A DNA stretch of 13,360 bases from Limnoraphis robusta CS-951 (GTDB taxonomy: Bacteria > Cyanobacteriota > Cyanobacteriia > Cyanobacteriales > Microcoleaceae), in contig NZ_LATL02000304.1 in assembly GCF_000972705.2 (NCBI RefSeq), forward strand, positions 7,902-21,261, given 5' to 3'. Both the position numbers and the translations under genes were made by a program. Positions 1-6,056 of the stretch are shown here, in pieces; the stretch's first letter is position 1, and the number at the start of each line of letters is the position of its first letter. Under the pieces are notes generated by a model. The model was not told the origin of the DNA. It was given only the letters and a program-made list of their open reading frames with translations, and made no database searches.

Positions 1-1
1 C

Positions 2-1060
2 TTTAACGAGACTCAAATTTTACAACTGCTGAAAAAATTACTTCCTGTCTTATATTTTGTTCACCAAAATCAAGTGATTCATCGGGATATAAAGCCGGAA
101 AACCTGATTTATCGAGCTTCAGATCACCAACTGTTTTTAGTCGATTTCGGAGCGGCGAAATTGGCGACTCGTACCGCCTTAGCCGTCACCGGAACAACCA
201 TCGGTTCTGCTGGATATGCGGCACCAGAACAAGCTTTAGGAAAAGCCAATTTTAGCAGTGATATTTACAGTTTGGGGGTGACTTGTATTCATCTGTTAAC
301 CCAAGTTGAACCCTTTCAATTGTACGATGTGAGCGAGGGAGAATGGGTTTGGCGAGATTATTTAACCAATCCTATTAATCAAAAATTGGGCGAAGTGTTA
401 GATAAGATGTTACAGCAGGCGATGAAAAAACGCTATCAGTCTGTTGGGGAAATTGTGAATGCAATTTCATCTCAAGCTGCACCTTCCAAAATCCTTCGCA
501 TACCTCCGCCTCCACCACCCCCAACATCGTTAACAAAAGTAATTGCAGCGCCACCGCCACCGCCCCCAACACAGTTAATAAAAGTAGTTTCAGCCAGAGG
601 AGTAGATTACTCTATTCTGCAATATTTTTTGAGTCAGAAACAGTGGAAAGATGCGGACGAAGAAACTGCTAAACTCATGTTAAAAGTGGCGGGAAGGGAC
701 AAAGATGGATGGTTAGATACAGGCTCAATTGACAATTTTCCCTGTGAAGAACTTCGCACGATTAACAACCTTTGGATTAAATATAGTAATGTCCGTTTTG
801 GTTTTACTGTTCAGAAACAGATTTATCTGGAAACCGGAAACAAATTAGGACAATACAATCAAACCGGATGGTATCGTTTTGGGGAGGAAATTGGCTGGAA
901 AACGAAGCATGGATGGCTGACAACTGACAACCTCAACTTTTCTCTATCGGCACCAAAAGGACACCTTCCGAGGGGTTTGGGTCCTCTAGGTCGCCGTGAG
1001 GGTGCAAAATTAGGAATATATCGATTAGTTTTCTCTCGTTTGGCGAATTGTAACCTGTAA
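2..1060 (+). CDS. Ser/Thr protein kinase with C-terminal GUN4 domain (5' end outside window)
   Basis: The reading frame is open from base 2, so the start and the N-lobe lie upstream; 352 residues are visible. The kinase C-lobe shows the catalytic loop HRDIKPEN (80-103), the metal-binding DFG (143-151) and the APE motif as AAPEQ (218-232). A linker follows with two polyproline tracts (seven prolines at 503-523, six at 551-568). From 599 a GUN4 domain begins at GVDYSILQ, with the ADEET, LWIKYS and RFGF signatures and the APKGHLP block, and it runs almost to the stop. GUN4 binds protoporphyrin and Mg-protoporphyrin and stimulates Mg-chelatase; fused to a kinase it is plausibly a tetrapyrrole-sensing module, which is inference. 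All visible catalytic residues are intact, so this is probably an active Hanks-type kinase. A paralogue of the same design lies at 3602. No signal peptide or membrane segment is visible in the part seen. Confidence 0.93.
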   Translation, partial: FNETQILQLLKKLLPVLYFVHQNQVIHRDIKPENLIYRASDHQLFLVDFGAAKLATRTALAVTGTTIGSAGYAAPEQALGKANFSSDIYSLGVTCIHLLTQVEPFQLYDVSEGEWVWRDYLTNPINQKLGEVLDKMLQQAMKKRYQSVGEIVNAISSQAAPSKILRIPPPPPPPTSLTKVIAAPPPPPPTQLIKVVSARGVDYSILQYFLSQKQWKDADEETAKLMLKVAGRDKDGWLDTGSIDNFPCEELRTINNLWIKYSNVRFGFTVQKQIYLETGNKLGQYNQTGWYRFGEEIGWKTKHGWLTTDNLNFSLSAPKGHLPRGLGPLGRREGAKLGIYRLVFSRLANCNL

Positions 1061-1091
1061 AATCCAACAATTTATCATCATTATAGATCCC

Positions 1092-1109
1092 CCCTGCCCC
1101 CCAGCAGGG
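1092..1109 (+). terminator. GC-rich stem-loop after the first kinase gene, possible terminator
   Basis: CCCTGC (1092-1097) and GCAGGG (1104-1109) form a perfect 6-bp stem with a 6-base loop, 31 bases after the kinase stop codon. The following bases are only moderately T-rich (CTGTTTC, then a run of five T around 1124), so this is a weak or imperfect intrinsic terminator at best. The C-rich block resembles dispersed C-rich repeats common between genes in cyanobacteria. Confidence 0.35.
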
Positions 1110-1177
1110 CTGTTTCATTCAAATTTTTGGCGATCGCTAAAACCTAAACTTGGAAGCAATTTCAGCCTTTTTTTTAG

Positions 1178-1433
1178 GAAAATCTTTGCTCTGAGAAAAA
1201 AAACGGCGATCGCCCCCAAACTCAAGAGTCAATTCGTCGGCTTCTCAACAGTTCTGAGTGGTTGCAATTTAACTTTTTACCCCCCGATCCGGTAACAGGT
1301 TGGTCTGTTTTAATGCTTTAATCTCTATGGTGAAACCAACTTTAACCAAAGATTTGAGTTGAATTGTGATCGCCATACAGCCAACGTCTTTTAAATCTTC
1401 CCCAAGGCTAGAGAACTTCGATTCAAATTGAGA
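1178..1433 (+). pseudogene. Decayed coding remnant, family not recognised
   Basis: This stretch reads as protein-like sequence in two forward frames. From 1178 to 1318 one frame gives a peptide containing IRRLLNSSEWLQFNFL and PPDPVTGWSVLM, then a TAA at 1319. From 1314 a second frame carries on with FNLYGETNFNQRFELNCD and RHTANVF, stops at a TAA at 1392, and then reads IFPKARELRFKLRL up to the neighbouring gene. The join looks like one protein broken by a frameshift near 1310-1320 (where TTTAAT is repeated) plus a nonsense change. There is no start codon and a TAG lies just upstream at 1175, so the 5' part is lost. I do not recognise the family. The alternative is that these are chance open frames; the protein-like composition is the only argument against that. 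Confidence 0.3.
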
Positions 1434-2171
1434 TTAGTTTGGAACAATTAACTTGCGATAGCAGCGAGCAGTAATTAAATAGGGATGAAAAACTTCTAGA
1501 AAATTCTGTTGAATCGTTCTCAAAAATACATCGATTTTTTTAGGATCATCTAAATGAAATGGAAATTCCTGATGTTCTCCCTTGAAAAAGTACCAATTGA
1601 GAATAATTTTGGCTTGATCAGACATCAACTTATGAAACGTGAGTAACTGTTGACTGGGATCAGGTAAATGTTCAAGAACATCAAAACAAAGAATCGTATC
1701 AAACTGATTTTATAATGAAATCTCAGACTGAATCTTAAGTTTATCACTCAGTCCTAATTGTTCAATGCGATATCGAAAAAAAGCTTGATTAATCGGGTTA
1801 ATATCGCAGTAAGTGACCCGTTCGACTTGGGGAGATAAAGCTGCGGCGATCGCATGAGTCCCAATCCCTCCACCAAAGTCTAACACATGACCTTGAGCAT
1901 AATCCGTAATCAAACGCAAGGTATTCCCAATGTAATCTTGACTGGAGAGATGCCAAGCTCCCAACTCAAATAAATAGATCTCACCGACTTTTTCACGGTA
2001 AAATAGAGAAGCATTTTCCCAGTCAAAATCCCGATAACCCAGTTCAGCGAGTAATTGCTGACTCGACTGTAGTTGTGCTTCGAGAGTCGGTTGATCCAAC
2101 TTTAAATAATCTTGTAAGTGTTGCTTGAGATGAAAAGCATCCTGCTGATAGCTCTGCCAAATACTAGGCAT
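1434..2171 (-). pseudogene. Class I SAM-dependent methyltransferase, interrupted by one in-frame TAA
   Basis: Read on the minus strand from ATG at 2171, the frame has 245 codons with a single TAA at 1712-1710 (codon 154) and no frameshift. Before the stop lies the SAM-binding motif I, VLDFGGGIGTHAIAAA (acidic residue D98, then the Gly-rich loop), and a motif II region, VTYCDINPINQAFF. After the stop the same frame continues with FDTILCFDVLEHLPDP, the usual post-motif-II segment of type 11/UbiG-like methyltransferases, then runs to a natural TAA at 1434. The sequence on both sides is therefore one gene. Upstream ATGs at 2186 and 2231 are also in frame, but they add a hydrophobic stretch overlapping the divergent gene at 2230 and look spurious. 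The substrate cannot be told. As it stands the product would be truncated inside the Rossmann fold and probably inactive; a single C-to-T change (CAA to TAA) or a base-call error would explain it. Confidence 0.82.
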
Positions 2172-2229
2172 TGAAAATGATAACATGAGCAAGAAAAGAC
2201 TAAGAAAGTTCCCCAAATCAGATCTTATC

Positions 2230-3528
2230 ATGCAAATGTTCTCTCGGTGTTGGCGAATTTTTAATCAAGGCTTGAAAACCTGGGGAGTCATCCTCCTCAG
2301 TCTTTGCTTGTTCGTCTGTGGCGGTTGTCAAGTTCAAACCCCAACTGAACCGGGAGTGATTAATTTAACCCTTTGGCATGGAATTAATCCCCCGCCCAAC
2401 CGAGATGTCTTTCAAAAATTAGTCAATGGGTTTAATCAAACTCATCCCCAAATTAATGTCAACGCCTATTATATTGGTCAACCCGATCAACAAATGCCGA
2501 AAATTTTAACAGCAGTTGTTGGAAACGCCTCGCCTGATATTCTCTGGTATAGTCCTCAAATTACAGGTCAACTGGTTGAACTCGATGCGATTGAACCGAT
2601 AGAAGAATGGCTGAATAAATCGCCAAGAAAAGCTGAAATTGATCCGAGATTATTTGAAGCGATGGAACTAAATGGACAGATTTGGTCAATTCCAATGGCA
2701 ACCAATAATACCGCAATATTTTATCGTCCGAGTTTATTTGAAAAAGCAGGAATCACCAAACTCCCTTTAACCTGGGAAGAATTTCGCGTCGCCGCCCAAA
2801 AACTCACCCGTGATCTCAATGGAGATGGAAAACTCGATCAACATGGTATCGTTTTACCCCTGGGAAAAGGAGAATGGACAGTATTTACCTGGCTGCCTTT
2901 TATGTATAGCGCCGAAGGTGAATTAATCGATCAAGATCAAGTCAACTTAGTGAATCCCGGCGCGATCGCCGCGTTGAAGTTTTGGTCAGATTTAATCACC
3001 GACAATTCGGCGATCCTGTCTGCACCAGAACGAGGCTATGAACAGGATAACTTTATTTCGGGTAAGGTGGCAATGCAAATTACCGGGCCTTGGACGTTAG
3101 GATTTTTGCAGTCTGCGGGAATTGATTACGGGGTGTTTCCCATTCCCGCCCAAAAACAACAAGCCACCGTTGTAGGCGGTGAACATTTATTTGTAATGAA
3201 AACCACTCCCCAACAACAACAAGCCGCCCTGACCTTTTTAGACTATGTGTTGAGTGAGGAATTTCAAACCGAATGGAGTTTAGGAACGGGATATTTACCC
3301 GTTAATTTAAAAACCCGTCAAAGTCAAAAATATCAAGATTACTTATCCCAAAAACCCAGTTTACAAGTATTTTTAAAACAGATGGCTTGGGCGCGATCAC
3401 GGCCGATTATTGCAGGATATCGTCGCTTATCAGAAAATTTAGGTCGAGCCATAGAAGCCTCTCTACTCGGCGAGAACCCGCAAGATGCCTTAAAACAAGC
3501 GGAAAACCGTTTGAAACTGATGCTTTAA
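2230..3528 (+). CDS. ABC transporter extracellular solute-binding lipoprotein, family 1 (sugar type)
   Basis: From ATG 2230 the product has 432 residues, usual for the MalE/UgpB-like family. The N-terminus has basic residues, a hydrophobic core (WGVILLSLCLFV) and a Cys at residue 33, suggesting export and lipid anchoring; the box reads CGGC rather than the usual L-x-x-C. The mature part starts NLTLWHGI and contains PDILWY, GQIWSIPMATNN, YRPSLFEKAG and GKVAMQITGPW, all characteristic of family 1 binding proteins for sugars, oligosaccharides or glycerol-phosphate-type solutes. Residues 195-203, DLNGDGKLD, look like a calcium-binding loop, seen in several members. ATG 2236 is equally possible; ATG 2185 would add a long, very basic leader overlapping the divergent methyltransferase. 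No permease or ATPase gene is adjacent, so the partners must be elsewhere. The exact ligand is not predictable. Confidence 0.88.
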   Translation: MQMFSRCWRIFNQGLKTWGVILLSLCLFVCGGCQVQTPTEPGVINLTLWHGINPPPNRDVFQKLVNGFNQTHPQINVNAYYIGQPDQQMPKILTAVVGNASPDILWYSPQITGQLVELDAIEPIEEWLNKSPRKAEIDPRLFEAMELNGQIWSIPMATNNTAIFYRPSLFEKAGITKLPLTWEEFRVAAQKLTRDLNGDGKLDQHGIVLPLGKGEWTVFTWLPFMYSAEGELIDQDQVNLVNPGAIAALKFWSDLITDNSAILSAPERGYEQDNFISGKVAMQITGPWTLGFLQSAGIDYGVFPIPAQKQQATVVGGEHLFVMKTTPQQQQAALTFLDYVLSEEFQTEWSLGTGYLPVNLKTRQSQKYQDYLSQKPSLQVFLKQMAWARSRPIIAGYRRLSENLGRAIEASLLGENPQDALKQAENRLKLML

Positions 3529-3601
3529 ACTAAAAGTCATCTGATCAGAATCGCGAAATCAAGGGCAGAATTGAATCAATATTTCCAGCCATTACACAAC
3601 G

Positions 3602-5191
3602 ATGAGTTACTGTATAAATCCTCAATGTCTCAGTCCTGTTAATCCAGATAGCGCCGAATGTTGTCTGAGTTGCGGTGAACAACTGTTATTACAAAATCGT
3701 TATCGTCCGATTCAAATCTTAGGAGAAGGCGGTTTTGGGAAGACCTACCTGGCAGTCGATGAACACATTCCCTCAAAACCACCTTGTGCGATCAAACAAT
3801 TTCATTTTCTTGATCATCACGTTAACCGTTATCAAAAAGCCGCTAAACTATTTCGTCAAGAAGCCGTGCGTCTCGAACAGTTGGGGAAACATCCACAAAT
3901 TCCCCAATTACTCGCCCATTTCGAGCAAAATAAACAACTTTTTCTCGTTCAAGAATATATTGCCGGAAAAACCTTAGAACAAGAGTTTCAGCAAAAGGGA
4001 ATCTTTAACGAAGCCCTAATATGGGAACTCTTGCGGGGCTTGCTTCCGGTGTTGCAGTATATTCACCAACATCAGATTGTTCATCGGGATCTCAAACCTG
4101 CGAATATTTTACGACGTTCTCCCTTGGCTTTGGAAGCAGAAAACGCTTTAAGCGAAGTTGTTGAACCCATCCTCACTCGCCCTGGAATCTCTAAAACCAG
4201 CGCCTCAAACGTTATTTTAAGTTCGCCCTCTGTACGCCGCAAAGAACATCAATGGGTTTTAATTGATTTTGGAGTCGCTAAACTACTGAGCAATACCGCA
4301 ATCAATCAAACCGGAACGGTAGTCGGTTCTCCGGAGTTTATGGCGCCCGAACAAACCCGAGGAAAGGCATTTCCAGCGAGTGATTTGTATGGTTTGGGGA
4401 CAAGTTGTTTGTATTTACTAACTGGAGTTTCGCCTTGGCAATTGTATGATGAAGTCAATCAACGCTGGGTTTGGCGAGAGTTCCTGACTCCTCAATCTCG
4501 GGTGAGTGAACGTTTAGGGGTGATTTTAGATCGCTTAGTCCAACATTCTCTTGACCGACGTTATGCCAACGCCGAACAGGTCTTACAAGCACTGAATACA
4601 CCGAAAACAGCAATTACGACCCGGACTCCTCTGAAGCCCCCTTCTCGCCCCAAACAACAGCCGAGTCTTGCTCAATTTCGCTGGAGATTACCTGGGATTG
4701 TGACTCAGTTTTTACCCGGTTTGAGTCAACCGATAGATGATCTTAGTTCTGCGGTTGGCGTTGATTATAGCAAGTTACAACATTTTTTAGCCGCGCAAAA
4801 TTGGAAAGCCGCCGACGAGGAAACTTGGGGCGTATTGTGTCAAGCGTTGGGTCATCCTAAACGCTGTTATCTTCATGCTCTTGAGTTGAAACAACTGCCT
4901 AGTCAAGATTTGCGAACAATCGATCGTTTATGGGTCAAATATAGTCAAGGACGCTTTGGGTTTAGTGTACAGACTCGCATTTATGAAGAGGTTGAGGGAG
5001 ATTATGCTCAATTTTGCGATCGCCTCGGTTGGTTAACTTACAATCCCCATAATCCCTCAGTAGGCTTTAGATTTAATCGCTCGGCTCCGATTGGCCATTT
5101 ACCGTCTCGAATTTGGATTATCGGTTCGGGCCACTGGTGGCAACACGCCCAGATTATGTCTGAAAAGGTCGTTGAATGTGGTCTTGTATAG
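3602..5191 (+). CDS. Ser/Thr protein kinase with N-terminal zinc ribbon and C-terminal GUN4 domain
   Basis: The 529-residue product is complete. Residues 4-24 hold a four-cysteine zinc-ribbon-like motif (CINPQC, then CCLSCG), standard at the start of this cyanobacterial kinase type. The kinase domain follows: glycine loop GEGGFG at 41-46, ATP-binding Lys65 in AIKQF, HRDLKPAN from His161, DFG at 222-224 and MAPEQ at 247-251. Between the catalytic loop and DFG there are about 40 residues more than in the neighbouring kinase at 80-151. A Pro/Gln-rich linker leads to a GUN4 domain from residue 386 (GVDYSKLQHFL, ADEET, RFGFSV, APIGHLP) to near the C-terminus. No membrane segment is seen, so it is likely cytosolic. 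It lies 73 bp after the solute-binding protein gene, with no clear ribosome-binding site. Signalling coupled to tetrapyrrole level is inference from the fused domain; substrates are unknown. Confidence 0.95.
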   Translation: MSYCINPQCLSPVNPDSAECCLSCGEQLLLQNRYRPIQILGEGGFGKTYLAVDEHIPSKPPCAIKQFHFLDHHVNRYQKAAKLFRQEAVRLEQLGKHPQIPQLLAHFEQNKQLFLVQEYIAGKTLEQEFQQKGIFNEALIWELLRGLLPVLQYIHQHQIVHRDLKPANILRRSPLALEAENALSEVVEPILTRPGISKTSASNVILSSPSVRRKEHQWVLIDFGVAKLLSNTAINQTGTVVGSPEFMAPEQTRGKAFPASDLYGLGTSCLYLLTGVSPWQLYDEVNQRWVWREFLTPQSRVSERLGVILDRLVQHSLDRRYANAEQVLQALNTPKTAITTRTPLKPPSRPKQQPSLAQFRWRLPGIVTQFLPGLSQPIDDLSSAVGVDYSKLQHFLAAQNWKAADEETWGVLCQALGHPKRCYLHALELKQLPSQDLRTIDRLWVKYSQGRFGFSVQTRIYEEVEGDYAQFCDRLGWLTYNPHNPSVGFRFNRSAPIGHLPSRIWIIGSGHWWQHAQIMSEKVVECGLV

Positions 5192-5244
5192 TAGTGAACA
5201 GTCTTGTAGGAGCGCGCCTGGGACCGAATTTCTGTTTTCCCACA

Positions 5245-5408
5245 GACAATCTAAATAAACCCGCCCGTGCAGCGATCAAGGACAGGGGGGGAAGCCATTC
5301 GCCGTCTAGGATGGGTGAATCAGTCTATGTCAACACCACTCCTTTAAGCAATCCCCCGTGAAGTCAGAAGCCCACGCTATAGCGTAAGCTTGGCGTTGGG
5401 TAGTTCAC
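5245..5408 (+). mobile_element. Probable right-end remnant of an IS200/IS605-type element
   Basis: Bases 5371-5400 form an imperfect hairpin (CCCA-CGC pairing with GCG-TTGGG, the GCTATAGC palindrome inside the loop region), directly followed by GTAGTTCAC at 5400-5408. From general knowledge of cyanobacterial genomes this layout matches the subterminal hairpin and end of IS200/IS605-family elements. The bases before it read SPSRMGESVYV then NTTPLSNPP and a stop at 5359-5361, which resembles the tail of a TnpB gene. There is no room for an intact transposase: the kinase gene ends at 5191. It is therefore a relic or a small non-autonomous derivative. In intact elements this region also forms the TnpB guide-RNA scaffold. 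Recognition is from memory of the motif, not from a search. Confidence 0.45.
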
Positions 5409-5531
5409 CTTCGATATAAAGCAACGTTAAACTCTGTAACGCATTATTAATATATCTGTGAAAAATGGTAATATTATAAGATTATCAAATCTACACGCAT
5501 CGGGTAATGATTAACTTTCCCAAAGTCATTC

Positions 5532-5599
5532 ACTCTTTTTTAACCTAAAAGCTGTTCTATAAATGGTATAAAATATGGGTAGAGTTTTAGGTAAAAAGT
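5532..5599. repeat. Imperfect inverted repeat enclosing a TATAAAAT box
   Basis: ACCTAAAA (5543-5550) and TTTTAGGT (5585-5592) are perfect 8-base complements 34 bases apart. The match extends outward imperfectly: ACTCTTTTTTA before the left arm and AAAAAGT after the right arm. The enclosed bases include TATAAAAT at 5567-5574, a good -10-like sequence for forward transcription, without a clear -35. It could be a regulatory stem, a decayed small transposable element, or chance in an AT-rich stretch. Confidence 0.35.
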
Positions 5600-5700
5600 T
5601 AAGCTGAATTGACCGATTAGGGAAGATAATCAGTAGGCTTCTAAACCATTTTTCTCTCAGGGAAGTAAGCATTTGGGGAAGCTGTTAAGTGTATACGATT

Positions 5701-5849
5701 CTGTAGAGAAGAAGCTCTAAATCCGAAGAAACCGGGGTGATAGAAGATTGTAGAGAGGTTGAATGAATGTCTCTACAGCAGACCAGTCAGCTTCTCCCGT
5801 TAAATCGAAGATTATAACGGGAGCTTGCGGAGAAACACTGGACTCCAAG
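5701..5849 (+). other. Cluster of strong stem-loops upstream of the cyclase gene
   Basis: CTGTAGAGA (5701-5709) and TGTAGAGA (5749-5756) can both pair with TCTCTACAG (5770-5778), giving two mutually exclusive stems of 9 and 8 bp. Next, CTCCCGTTA-AATC (5794-5806) pairs with GATT-TAACGGGAG (5810-5823): 13 bp with one bulged A and a GAA loop. CTT/GGAG (5824-5832) pairs with CTCC/AAG (5843-5849). No T-run follows, so it is not an ordinary intrinsic terminator. Two smaller hairpins follow at 5974-5987 and 6014-6026. A structured leader RNA of the cyclase gene, or a small RNA, is possible; no known riboswitch class is recognised. Confidence 0.4.
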
Positions 5850-5977
5850 CGGTAAGCAGCTGAATAGCCCACCGAGTTCTTTGACGTTTTTCGGGCGTGC
5901 GATCGCCAGATCAGACTTGACCAATCTGCATCTGCGTCGTTGTGAAATTCAAGAGTGTATCTGCTGGGTGTTAACAC
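5717..5977 (-). CDS. Possible small hypothetical protein, doubtful
   Basis: An 86-codon frame opens on a GTG directly after an in-frame TGA and ends in TAG. The peptide includes WSSLIWRSHARKTSKNSVG and APVIIFDLTGEADWSAV followed by ETFIQPLYNLLSPRF, which looks somewhat protein-like, but I recognise no family. There is no ATG start and no ribosome-binding site, and the frame runs through the strong hairpins described at 5749-5849. It may be a fragment of a decayed gene. The evidence is too weak to treat it as a real gene. Confidence 0.18.
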   Translation of the reverse strand: MLTPSRYTLEFHNDADADWSSLIWRSHARKTSKNSVGYSAAYRLESSVSPQAPVIIFDLTGEADWSAVETFIQPLYNLLSPRFLRI

Positions 5978-6056
5978 TCATCAGTGTGAGATCAGGGTGC
6001 AGGACATCACAGGACCCGTGACGGGTTGTTGTTCTTTAAACCAGTAGTGACAAGCT

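Noticed and set aside
5176..5361. 61-codon forward frame overlapping the end of the second kinase gene
   Set aside because: It starts inside the kinase gene in another frame, has no ribosome-binding site, and its second half is better explained as the tail of an insertion-element remnant.
5941..6012. CRP-type cAMP receptor site upstream of the cyclase (TGTGA and TCACA half-sites)
   Set aside because: The half-sites present are not spaced by six bases, so they do not form the usual site.
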